A DNA stretch of 64,000 nucleotides from Doryteuthis pealeii (lineage: Eukaryota > Mollusca > Cephalopoda > Myopsida > Loliginidae). Below are positions 34,310 to 46,000 of this stretch, one piece after another (within the stretch, counting starts at the first letter, position 1; every line of letters begins with the position of its first letter). The notes beneath the pieces were generated by a model. It made no database searches and had not been told where the DNA came from. It saw only the letters and a list, made by a program, of their open reading frames with translations. The translations under genes were made by a program, and so were the position numbers. The stretch is from positions 93,605,135 to 93,669,134 of the forward strand of contig CM042141.1 in NCBI GenBank assembly GCA_023376005.1. The letters run 5' to 3'.

Positions 34310-34440
34310 AGAATTGTTGTGTCCTCATCATAATATATAAATATATATACACAACGTTTTTTTAAAAGAAGGCTGGGGGGTACATCGGCCAAAACATAAT
34401 GTGTATATAACAATAAAGATGAGCGGAAAACAGTCTAGAA
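34310..34440. repeat. Mirror of the 5754-5885 foldback element
   Basis: GGCTGGGGGGTACATCGGCC near 34369 with flanking AACAATAAAGATGAG-type arms. Confidence 0.6.
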
Positions 34441-35029
34441 GAACTCTTAAATACAAATTAGAGGTTTGGTTTCTGTTGTTTAATGGCTATATAAAACCTT
34501 CCTATGCAAGATACACTCCCCACCTACATACATAAATATCCTACATCTAATGGCCATAAACAATTTCATATAAACATATTACTCGCAGCTACATTGCTAA
34601 CCTATGCACACACACACACACTTCGTAACAAGATTATTGCACCTATATGCACCAGGAAACAGAACAGTTTATAATTGTCCATTCAGAAAATTGAGCAATC
34701 ATGGGTTTTATCAAAGTAAATTGAATTAATCAATTAATTTAGGGGGGATTTCTTGCTGCTTTTTTCTACAGTTGAATAAGAGATGTCATTCCTAGGACTG
34801 TTTGCCAACCACCAGGTTTAAAGAACCCCAATTAGCCCAACTTTTTACCCTTAAAGGAGAAGGTGAATTTTACAAGTCAATACAATACTTCTTGGCTAAA
34901 ATTTTATCTTGTCCTGCGAGATTTCATTCCCACTTATTTTCCAGACTTGAAACGCTATTGAATAATCAGCACAAAAAATAATATCTAAAATAAACATCAA
35001 ATCACTTTAGAAAAAAAAAAACAAGACAA

Positions 35030-35310
35030 AAAGAAAAAAAAAAAAATAGCACTTAATGTACTTTGATATTAACCACGGCTATATCCCACGTTATAGCAGA
35101 AGGCCATATTAATGTGGTACGACCCACAAGGCCAAGACTCATGGAAGTGGCAGGTGCAAAAAATGTGTTGATCCCGTCAGCATTCCCCCTTCAAATGGAG
35201 CGCCTCAGGCACTGGGGCAATTAAAGCCACTCTGCCCCCTTTAAATCGAGGGGGCAGGTGTTGCCTTGGGGGGGGGGAATAACCCCCTTGGACAACGCTA
35301 TTAGCTTGTA
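35030..35310. repeat. Mirror of the 4905-5215 repeat
   Basis: Poly-A run near 35008-35045, then the same GC-rich block ending GGACAACGCTATTAGC near 35305. Confidence 0.6.
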
Positions 35311-35585
35311 AGGTATTGTACGTCTTTCAAGATTTAGAAAACAAGATAAAAAAAAAGATATGGCATTGATTGAAAATGGCATGACAACCCATCTAGGATT
35401 ATTTTCGCCTAGAGGTTAGGGAATCGTATTTCATTGTATGTTTATACTTACATTTTTGTGTATAGTTGCCTTCTTGAGAGTTAATACAAGATATTTTTTA
35501 AATATATCCATTTTGATTCATAGATGTGGACCCAAACAGGTAAAAAAAAACCAAAAAAAAAAAAAAAAAACCCATTAGGAATTAC

Positions 35586-35706
35586 CTTTAATAACAAAAC
35601 TGTTTACATTCTTTGAGTTTATTGCATTTAAAATAAGCTCTGGCCCAAATTAAAAAAGCACTTCTGTGTTGCTGAGTTTGAAGAATTTGCGTAAAACAAT
35701 TTCGTA
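35586..35706 (-). pseudogene. ctr9: Mirror of ctr9 exon e
   Basis: 121 bases against 116. It preserves the KECKQ coding stretch that is garbled in the left arm but has TTTTG for TTG just after it. Confidence 0.75.
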
Positions 35707-36244
35707 CCTGAAAATATAAATAGATCACCACAATTATAAAAAAAAGAAAAAAAAAAAACGACCAACAGTTTAGAAAGAATTGTTAGTGAAAACAAAGAAT
35801 ATAACCACCGGTGCTTCAAGCAAAACTAATTTAGTTTTAAGTTCTAATGAAATATATTGAAATTAGATAAGAAGTATGTACCATAAACACATTTACAGTT
35901 ATTTATTTTAAATAGGTTTCTCTAATAAAATCATTCATAGAATTGATTTTAATACGTTGGAGATAAAAAACAATATTAGATGGATCAATAACACTAAATA
36001 ATTTTTTGTTAAAACCCGTGGGTTTGTGCAATAATAAACCACACCATTTATTATGTAAACATTTATTTCGTTAGTGATATATTAAGACATATTGCCAGGA
36101 TTTTTAAATGCCACTAATAACATGGGCTGTTTTGAGGCAAATCTAACTCCAATTTTCAGAGAGACATGTTAAAAACAAGCGCTTTATTTTATACTAAAAA
36201 ACAAAAATTGTTTTGAAACAAAAAAAATTCTTATTGTAATTTAC

Positions 36245-36409
36245 CATTTTGAACCGCAGGCCACATATCTGTTTCTGCTTCAACGTTAAATGTGAGCAAT
36301 GTGAGCCACACATCACCCAATAATCAGCAGTTGGCTTCACGGACTTGAGCAAATAAATGTCTTACGAGCTCTAATTGATGCCAACACTTTATTGCGGCAA
36401 GCACACAAC
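36245..36409 (-). pseudogene. ctr9: Mirror of ctr9 exon d
   Basis: 165 bases against 150. The extra T seen in the left arm before GCTCAAG is replaced here by a different error (ACATTTATTTGCTC). Confidence 0.75.
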
Positions 36410-37704
36410 CTACAAAGAGAGAAAGGCAAAAATGTGTTCATAAAAGAGAAATTTTTCTGGATTGTATGCAGGAATCAAATAGTTTCACTTTTTACTTGTA
36501 TCATAGTAATCTTATTGGTCAAGTCCTATTTTTATAATAAAATCACTATCCACATGCATTTTATAAAGTGGAAAAGTCAGGGGTCCCAAATACATTTTTT
36601 TTATGTAAAATATCATTGTCCAATGTATTTTTAATAACAAAAAATCGTGTCTGATATTTTTTTTTTACTAAAAATAATTTCTAATATTTTTCTGAAACAC
36701 CCTGTACATGTGTGTTGTAAGGGAAGATATTTTTCCCCTAAAAAATAGTTCGACTCATTCAACCAGGCGACACATATAAAGATACGGACATATGCAAAGT
36801 TTATTTGTTGTGATTAGAAATGATATCAATTTTTTCCTGAAACACCTATGTACATATGCATTTCTATGTATTGAGGATAAAAGTGAAAATAAGAATTTTA
36901 GGATATAAATTAAAACAATATATTAAAAAATACCTAGTGCATCCTAAGAGAATTACAAAATAGATTGGTTAAAATGCCCATGTCTACAAAATCTTTTCTT
37001 TTATTCTAATACATTCAGGAGTTCTAATTTGCATTACTAGGGACATATTGAAAAATAGATTATCAATTATTCAGATGTAATTCAGAAATCTTTCATGGAT
37101 AGAGTTTATGTAGGTATCACCAAAAATGTTAGTATTTAAACATTAAAAAATTGTCTTATTTTTTTTTCTCTTAAGAACGAGGAGCCTACATTTACATATA
37201 AAAAAACCATTTTCTCTTGAATTCCTTAATGGGTATAAACAATGCCAAATAAAAACACATTACAAAAATGAGAAACACCTTCAAGAGAGAGAGAGAAGAG
37301 AAGAGAGAAAAAAAAAAAAGCATTTTGACAGATTACAGAATTAAATTCACAAATTCTCCTGTGTTAAATACTAATTAAAAACAAATAAAATCTTTACATG
37401 CGGATTAAAAAAAAAAATCCTTCTTCTTTGCAGCAAAAGTTTCATTAAGTTAAAAAAATAATGTTTTTTGGTGTGGAATTTTTGTTGAAATTCTATTTCA
37501 TGTGATGTGTGCTGGTGTTTTAAAAAAACCAAGCAAAATTTTGAGCCATACCTATAAAGTCACATAGAAATCATCATATAACAATTCGTACAAAACAGTT
37601 AAATAACTAAAACATTGTTTTAGAGTAAACCCCACCCCCACCCCCCACACTCACGAAAAAAAGAAAAAAGAAAAGACACAAGGAATAGCAGTTAAAGAAT
37701 TTAC

Positions 37705-37797
37705 CAATTTCCATTGGATGCCCAGATGGGTTCGAAAGCATCCATTTAACGTAGAACTTGTTTGTACATGCCAAAGCACGATCTGTGACGGCTTTTT
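37705..37797 (-). pseudogene. ctr9: Mirror of ctr9 exon c
   Basis: 93 bases against 88, with several indels in the KQVLRND region; the acceptor-exon junction reads CAGAAAAAGC instead of CAGGAAAAGC. Confidence 0.75.
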
Positions 37798-38256
37798 CTG
37801 AAAATCAAAAGGGTGACCATCAATTAGCATCAAAGTAAATAAAGTCTATATTAATGCTGCTTATTCAAAACATAGATTTTTGACTAAAAAAAATTGAAAT
37901 GATGATACGAATTCTCTTTATAAAATAGGCCTTATTAAAATTATTGCAAAAGGGATTCATTAATAAATTGTTTGAAAAAGAGAAAATAATGCTGGTGAAA
38001 GAAAAGGAAAATATAGGAAAAGAGAAAAGAAAAGAAAGAAAAAAAAAGGGAATAAAAGAAGATAAAAGGGAAAAAAGAAAGAGAAAAAAGAAAAAAGAAA
38101 AGAAGAGAAAAGAAAAAGAAGAAAAGAAGAGAAAAAGATAAAAGAAAATGAGAGAGAAAAGAAAAAAGAAAAGAGAGAAAGGAAAAGAAGAGAAAAGAAA
38201 AAAGAAAAAAAATACTTGAAAGACAAGGAAAAAAAAAAAAAGCAAGGTTAATTTAC

Positions 38257-38451
38257 TTGGGTTCTTTATTCTCTGATTGGCTGATGCATAGTTTGTAACC
38301 AACTATGTCTAGAGCAATGAGTGGAATAAGAATCATCTTTCGTGTTGGGGATCTGGATGATTCGTTCAAAACTTTTTCTGTCCGGGGCACCATTCTTGTT
38401 TGGCCAAATTAAAGGTTTCCAATTCACAGGACCAAGCATCAGAAGGTGATC
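38257..38451 (-). pseudogene. ctr9: Mirror of ctr9 exon b
   Basis: 195 bases against 185. At least six small insertions (for example near the DHPDAW, LIGN and KKFER codons) break the frame. Confidence 0.8.
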
Positions 38452-39558
38452 CTAAATAAATAAAGTAATAAATAAAATAAAAGATTAATGATAGATCTCA
38501 CTCTTAATGCCAATGTAAACCTGTCTTGGGGTTATTCATGCTTAGAAGTTAGGATTGTGTTCATTGTACATTATTATATTTTGTATGTAGTTGTTAAATT
38601 TTTTTTTTTTTGTACACAGTTATTGATATGAAAAGTAGGATTCCATACCTAATACAAATAATTTGTACACAGAGGAATATTTTGAAACCATACAACTATC
38701 TAGTAAACAAATAATTATATGGTTTCAAGTAATTAATTCTATATATAATGCGAGAATTTCAGTCTTTATTTGTCTGTAACTGAAAACTATGTCACTGCTT
38801 ATGTCACAGTAATTTCAAAAATTAAATAACTTTATCAGTTATTTAGATTATCAGTCAATATCATTAAAACGATAAAATAATGAAATCTGTATTATCTATA
38901 TATGCTCAGAACGTAGTACATTAGAAAGGGGCAGGTCCAAGGTATTTTTTTTTAAAAAACAAGTTTTTTAATAAATATCATGTCCGGTATTATTGATTTA
39001 TATATAGTTTGGTTCATTTTAATATATATTTTAAAGTTATTTAACGTAGAGAGTTTATGAAGGAAATTATTGAAAAGCAAAAAATCATCATATAATCTTG
39101 TAATAATGATTCATTTGTTTCAACTAACTTATAGTAAAATTACTTAGGTAAACAATTATAATTTAAATAAAGGTTTTAAAAACATGACTTTCAGAAACAT
39201 TTTTTCACGCTCCAGTTGCCGCAGGCATGAAATAAGCTGCCTGGTCCAATCTTGGGCTGCCGAAACATGTATCTTTCAAAGCCTCCATGCTTCCTGTAGT
39301 TCCACCAACACTGTTACCTGATACTCCCATGCGCACAACATACATACATGTATACTAGTTACTGTATGCGTTCGTGGAGTTCCTGACAACTAATACATTA
39401 TTCTGTGAACTAGACATTGAGACTTTTGATGACTGTGGCGCACCTGAGCACTTACACAATAAAATTTCATATTTATTATTATTAAATGTCAACAAGAAAA
39501 TGAAAAAAGAAAAAAGAAATGGATTATTGCGGCCCCCAAGCATGAAAAAGTAGTTTAC

Positions 39559-39652
39559 CTGATTAATCATGTAGAGCTTCTTTGAACCAATCAGATGCTT
39601 CATAAATCCTGTTCCTTCTGTCACGGGCCATACAACCCAAATCTCAAATAAC
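39559..39652 (-). pseudogene. ctr9: Mirror of ctr9 exon a
   Basis: 94 bases against 88. On the minus strand it has GATTTGGG (extra T) and several other insertions but retains the GGCCCGTGAC that the left arm lacks one C of. Confidence 0.8.
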
Positions 39653-39910
39653 CTGTCGGGAAGAAGGAAGAAAATCAATTAGAACTTTATTAATTACAAA
39701 AAAACCAACAATTTCTTTTCACTCAGAAACAAGGAAATGCGAAATTTAGATGACCCAAGTATGTATCCATCTGTTTCCTCCTTCAGTTTTGGGTAAATAG
39801 TTTAGGGCAGACTGTTTTTTGTTTTTTTGCAGTTTATGCAACCAGCTTAAAAAGGGGAAACAGAATTTAAAGCAGCTTTACTCCATTTAAAAGATTGACC
39901 TGTGTCGACA

Positions 39911-40010
39911 NNNNNNNNNNNNNNNNNNNNNNNNNNNNNNNNNNNNNNNNNNNNNNNNNNNNNNNNNNNNNNNNNNNNNNNNNNNNNNNNNNNNNNNNNN
40001 NNNNNNNNNN
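39911..40010. other. Assembly gap (100 N)
   Basis: Exactly 100 N, the usual placeholder for a join of unknown size between two contigs. The palindrome's right arm ends directly at it, and satellite starts on the other side, so adjacency of the two regions is not proven. Confidence 0.98.
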
Positions 40011-43000
40011 CAAGAGTACATTTTATGCGTACATTTGCTAATTGAAGCCGATCCTATTATAGAGAAAGAGGAGATTGTGACGATATGCTGGCAAAGCAAT
40101 CTATAAACTGATGAGTTGATTCTCCGTCAATTTCTCGAGGTTAAGACTAACTAATTGGTAAGTATTAGTCATACAGTCGATGGCTCAATGTAAAAGTATA
40201 GCTCAGGATTGTAAGCATTATGTCGGTGTCTCCATAGGATATGATTTATCTTGCGAGTGAGGATATATCGAACAATTGGTAATATAAATCATTGGTAAGA
40301 CTCAAACTGCAATTCCGTTTCAAACCGGATAGACTTGAATTATTTGTCCACTTTCGCGGTAAGAGCCTAACTCATTGGGAAAAACTATAGCTCAAGAGTA
40401 ACTACTGAAGAAGTCCTCATTACAGGGGTGTAAGCATTCTTCCTTATTTAGTGAGAGTAGAGATTTATGCGCACAACTGGTAATTAAATCATTGTTAAAG
40501 ACCGAAAACAGCAATTCCGTTTTGCCGATGGACTTGATTCTTCTGTTAATTTCCGGGTAAGTGGACAATCTATAGCTCAATGAGTGGAATTTTAGCATGA
40601 GTAGTAGAATTATGCGCAAATTGGTAATTAAAATCATGTAAAAAGACCGCAAAAACAGCAATTCCGTTTTGCCCGATAGATTGATTTTTCTGTTTTTCCC
40701 GGTAAGACCTAACTGATTGGACAAATCTATAGCTCAATGTACTACTGAAGAAGTCCTCTTTGCAGGGGTGTAAGCATTGTTCCTATGTAGTTGCGAGTAG
40801 AGATTCATGCGCACAATTGCTAATTAAAATCATTGTAAAAGACCGCAAAAACAGCAATTCCGTTTTGCCCGATAGACTTGATTCTTCTGTAATTTCCCGG
40901 TAAGACCTAACTGATTGGGACAAATCTATAGCTCAATGTACTGAAGAATCCTCTTTGCAGGGGTGTAAGCATTGTTCCTATGTAGTTGCGAGTAGAGATT
41001 CATGCGCACAATTGCTAATTAAAATCATTGTAAAAGACCGCAAAAACAGCAATTCCGTTTGCCCGATAGACTTGATTCTTCTGTTAATTTCCCGGTAAGA
41101 CCTAACTGATTGGGACAAATCTATAGCTCAATGTACTACTGAAGAAGTCCTCTTTGCAGGGGTGTAAGCATTGTTCCCTATGTAGTTGCGAGTAGAGATT
41201 CATGCGCACAATTGCTAATTAAAATCATTGTAAAAGACCGCAAAAACAGCAATTCCGTTTTGCCCGATAGACTTGATTCTTCTGTAATTTCCCGGTAAGA
41301 CCTAACTGATTGGGACAAATCTATAGCTCAATGTACTACTGAAGAAGTCCTCTTTGCAGGGGTGTAAGCATTGTTCCCTATGTAGTTGCGAGTAGAGATT
41401 CATGCGCACAATTGCTAATTAAAATCATTGTAAAAGACCGCAAAAACAGCAATTCCGTTTTGCCGATAGACTTGATTCTTTTTCCCGGTAAGACCTAACT
41501 GATTGGGACAAATCTATAGCTCAATGTACTACTGAAGAAGTCCTCTTTGCAGGGGTGTAAGCATTGTTCCCTATGTAGTTGCGAGTAGAGATTCATGCGC
41601 ACAATTGCTAATTAAAATCATTGTAAAAGACCGCAAAACAGCAATTCCGTTTGCCGATAGACTTGAGCTCAATGTACTACTGAAGAATCCTCTTTGCAGG
41701 GGTGTAAGCATTGTTCCCTATGTAGTAGAGATTTCATGCGCACAATTGCTAATTAAAATCATTGTAAAAGACCGCAAAAACAGCAATTCCGTTTTGCCCG
41801 ATAGACTTGATTCTTCTGTCAATTTCCCGGTAAGACCTAACTGATTGGGACAAATCTATAGCTCAATGTACTACTGAAGAAGTCCTCTTGCAGGGGTGTA
41901 AGCATTGTTCCCTATGTAGTTGCGAGTAGACATTTATGCGCACAATTGGTAATTAAAATCATTGTAAAAGACCGCAAAAACAGCAATTCCGTTTTGCCCG
42001 ATAGATTGATTCTTCTGAACTTTTCCCGGTAAGACCTAACTGATTGGGACAAATCTATAGCTCAATGTACTACTGAAGAAGTCCTCTTTGCAGGGGTGTA
42101 AGCATTGTTCCCGATGTAGTTGCGAGTAGAGATTCATGCGCACAATTGCTAATTAAAATCATTGTAAAAGACCGCAAAAACAGCAATTCCGTTTTGCCCG
42201 ATAGACTTGATTCTTCTGTCAATTTCCCGGTAAGACCTAACTGATTGGGACAAATCTATAGCTCAATGTACTACTGAAGAAGTCCTCTTTGCAGGGTGTA
42301 AGCATTGTTCCCTATGTAGTTGCGAGTAGAGATTCATGCGCACAATTGCTAATTAAAATCATTGTAAAAGACCGCAAAAACAGCAATTCCGTTTTGCCCG
42401 ATAGACTTGATTCTTCTGTCAATTTCCCGGTAAGACCTAACTGATTGGACAAATCTATAGCTCAATGTACTACTGAAGAAGTCCTCTTTGCAGGGGTGTA
42501 AGCATTGTTCCCTATGTAGTTGCGAGTAGAGATTCATGCGCACAATTGCTAATTAAAATCATTGTAAAAGACCGCAAAAACAGCAATTCCGTTTGCCCGA
42601 TAGACTTGATTCTTCTGTAATTTCCCGGTAAGACCTAACTGATTGGGACAAATCTATAGCTCAATGTACTACTGAAGAACTCCTCTTTGCAGGGGTGTAA
42701 GCATTGTTCCCTATGTAGTTGCGAGTAGAGATTCATGCGCACAATTGCTAATTAAAATCATTGTAAAAGACCGCAAAAACAGCAATTCCGTTTTGCCCGA
42801 TAGACTTGATTCTTCTGTAATTTCCCGGTAAGACCTAACTGATTGGGACAAATCTATAGCTCAATGTACTACTGAAGAAGTCCTCTTTGCAGGGGTGTAA
42901 GCATTGTTCCCTATGTAGTTGCGAGTAGAGATTCATGCGCACAATTGCTAATTAAAATCATTGTAAAAGACCGCAAAAACAGCAATTCCGTTTTGCCCGA

Positions 43001-46000
43001 TAGACTTGATTCTTCTGTCAATTTCCCGGTAAGACCTAACTGATTGGACAAATCTATAGCTCAATGTACTACTGAAGAAGTCCTCTTGCAGGGGTGTAAG
43101 CATTGTTCCCTATGTAGTTGCGAGTAGAGATTCATGCGCACAATTGCTAATTAAAATCATTGTAAAAGACCGCAAAAACAGCAATTCCGTTTTGCCCGAT
43201 AGACTTGATTCTTCTGAATTTCCCGGTAAGACCTAACTGATTGGGACAAATCTATAGCTCAATGTACTACTGAAGAAGTCCTCTTTGCAGGGGTGTAAGC
43301 ATTGTTCCCTATGTAGTTGCGAGTAGAGATTCATGCGCACAATTGCTAATTAAAATCATTGTAAAAGACCGCAAAAACAGCAATTCCGTTTTGCCCGATA
43401 GACTTGATTCTTCTGTCAATTTCCCGGTAAGACCTAACTGATTGGGACAAATCTATAGCTCAATGTACTACTGAAGAAGTCCTCTTTGCAGGGTGTAAGC
43501 ATTGTTCCCTATGTAGTTGCGAGTAGAGATTCATGCGCACAATTGCTAATTAAAATCATTGTAAAAGACCGCAAAAACAGCAATTCCGTTTTGCCCGATA
43601 GACTTGATTCTTCTGTCAATTTCCCGGTAAGACCTAACTGATTGGACAAATCTATAGCTCAATGTACTACTGAAGAAGTCCTCTTTGCAGGGGTGTAAGC
43701 ATTGTTCCCTATGTAGTTGCGAGTAGAGATTCATGCGCACAATTGCTAATTAAAATCATTGTAAAAGACCGCAAAAACAGCAATTCCGTTTTGCCCGATA
43801 GACTTGATTCTTCTGTTAATTTCCCGGTAAGACCTAACTGATTGGGACAAATCTATAGCTCAATGTACTACTGAAGAAGTCCTCTTTGCAGGGGTGTAAG
43901 CATTGTTCCCTATGTAGTTGCGAGTAGAGATTCATGCGCACAATTGCTAATTAAAATCATTGTAAAAGACCGCAAAAACAGCAATTCCGTTTTGCCCGAT
44001 AGACTTGATTCTTCTGTAATTTCCCGGTAAGACCTAACTGATTGGGACAAATCTATAGCTCAATGTACTACTGAAGAAGTCCTCTTTGCAGGGGTGTAAG
44101 CATTGTTCCCTATGTAGTTGCGAGTAGAGATTCATGCGCACAATTGCTAATTAAAATCATTGTAAAAGACCGCAAAAACAGCAATTCCGTTTTGCCCGAT
44201 AGACTTGATTCTTCTGTTAATTTCCCGGTAAGACCTAACTGATTGGACAAATCTATAGCTCAATGTACTACTGAAGAAGTCCTCTTTGCAGGGGTGTAAG
44301 CATTGTTCCCTATGTAGTTGCGAGTAGAGATTCATGCGCACAATTGCTAATTAAAATCATTGTAAAAGACCGCAAAAACAGCAATTCCGTTTTGCCCGAT
44401 AGACTTGATTCTTCTGAATTTCCCGGTAAGACCTAACTGATTGGGACAAATCTATAGCTCAATGTACTACTGAAGAAGTCCTCTTTGCAGGGTGTAAGCA
44501 TTGTTCCCTATGTAGTTGCGAGTAGAGATTCATGCGCACAATTGCTAATTAAAATCATTGTAAAAGACCGCAAAATCTTCTGTTAATTTCCCGGTAAGAC
44601 CTAACTGATTGGGACAAATCTATAGCTCAATGTACTACTGAAGAAGTCCTCTTTGCAGGGGTGTAAGCATTGTTCCCTATGTAGTTGCGAGTAGAGATTC
44701 ATGCGCACAATTGCTAATTAAAATCATTGTAAAAGACCGCAAAAACAGCAATTCCGTTTTGCCCGATAGACTTGATTCTTCTGTTAATTTCCCGGTAAGA
44801 CCTAACTGATTGGGACAAATCTATAGCTCAATGTACTACTGAAGAAGTCCTCTTGCAGGGGTGTAAGCATTGTTCCCTATGTAGTTGCGAGTAGAGATTC
44901 ATGCGCACAATTGCTAATTAAAATCATTGTAAAAGACCGCAAAAACAGCAATTCCGTTTTGCCCGATAGACTTGATTCTTCTGTTAATTTCCCGGTAAGA
45001 CCTAACTGATTGGGACAAATCTATAGCTCAATGTACTACTGAAGAAGTCCTCTTTGCAGGGGTGTAAGCATTGTTCCCTATGTAGTTGCGAGTAGAGATT
45101 CATGCGCACAATTGCTAATTAAAATCATTGTAAAAGACCGCAAAAACAGCAATTCCGTTTTGCCCGATAGACTTGATTCTTCTGTCAATTTCCCGGTAAG
45201 ACCTAACTGATTGGACAAATCTATAGCTCAATGTACTACTGAAGAAGTCCTCTTTGCAGGGTGTAAGCATTGTTCCCTATGTAGTTGCGAGTAGAGATTC
45301 ATGCGCACAATTGCTAATTAAAATCATTGTAAAAGACCGCAAAAACAGCAATTCCGTTTTGCCCGATAGACTTGATTCTTCTGTTAATTTCCCGGTAAGA
45401 CCTAACTGATTGGACAAATCTATAGCTCAATGTACTACTGAAGAAGTCCTCTTTGCAGGGGTGTAAGCATTGTTCCCTATGTAGTTGCGAGTAGAGATTC
45501 ATGCGCACAATTGCTAATTAAAATCATTGTAAAAGACCGCAAAAACAGCAATTCCGTTTTGCCCGATAGACTTGATTCTTCTGTTAATTTCCCGGTAAGA
45601 CCTAACTGATTGGACAAATCTATAGCTCAATGTACTACTGAAGAAGTCCTCTTGCAGGGGTGTAAGCATTGTTCCCTATGTAGTTGCGAGTAGAGATTCA
45701 TGCGCACAATTGCTAATTAAAATCATTGTAAAAGACCGCAAAAACAGCAATTCCGTTTTGCCCGATAGACTTGATTCTTCTGTTAATTTCCCGGTAAGAC
45801 CTAACTGATTGGACAAATCTATAGCTCAATGTACTACTGAAGAAGTCCTCTTTGCAGGGGTGTAAGCATTGTTCCCTATGTAGTTGCGAGTAGAGATTCA
45901 TGCGCACAATTGCTAATTAAAATCATTGTAAAAGACCGCAAAAACAGCAATTCCGTTTTGCCCGATAGACTTGATTCTTCTGTCAATTTCCCGGTAAGAC

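Larger units (their letters stand above)
24866..39652 (-). pseudogene. ctr9: Mirror copy of ctr9 (probable assembly artefact)
   Basis: All twelve ctr9 exons recur in order on the minus strand. None keeps a clean frame along its whole length. Total exon length is 1934 bases against 1823 in the left arm, and splice acceptors or donors are damaged at several exons (for example exons c, e, g). Errors are mostly one- or two-base insertions. At some points this copy is right where the left arm is wrong (GGCCCGTGAC in exon a; CAAAC in exon b; AAAGAATGTAAACAG in exon e). That pattern suggests two noisy reads of the same DNA rather than a gene decaying after duplication. Confidence 0.85.
692..39910. 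repeat. Giant inverted repeat (fold-back palindrome), arms 19.1 and 20.2 kb
   Basis: Every feature from about 692 to 19746 is found again, in reverse order and complement, from 19747 to 39910. Matching pairs: ctr9 first exon 940 with 39652; exon f start 6068 with 34097; exon i start 11291 with 28523; stop codon 14740 with about 24866. The coordinate sum drifts smoothly from 39493 at the centre to about 40600 at the ends, so the right arm has an even excess of small insertions. Exonic length rises by about 6.1% (1823 to 1934 bases), much like the whole arm (5.8%). That means differences ignore selection. A fold-back long read kept in the assembly is the best explanation; a true palindromic duplication cannot be excluded from sequence alone. 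Confidence 0.95.

Noticed and set aside
24866..39652. A second, divergent ctr9 gene on the minus strand
   Set aside because: Differences are indel-rich, equally dense in exons and introns, and complementary to errors in the left arm; this is not how a duplicated gene diverges.
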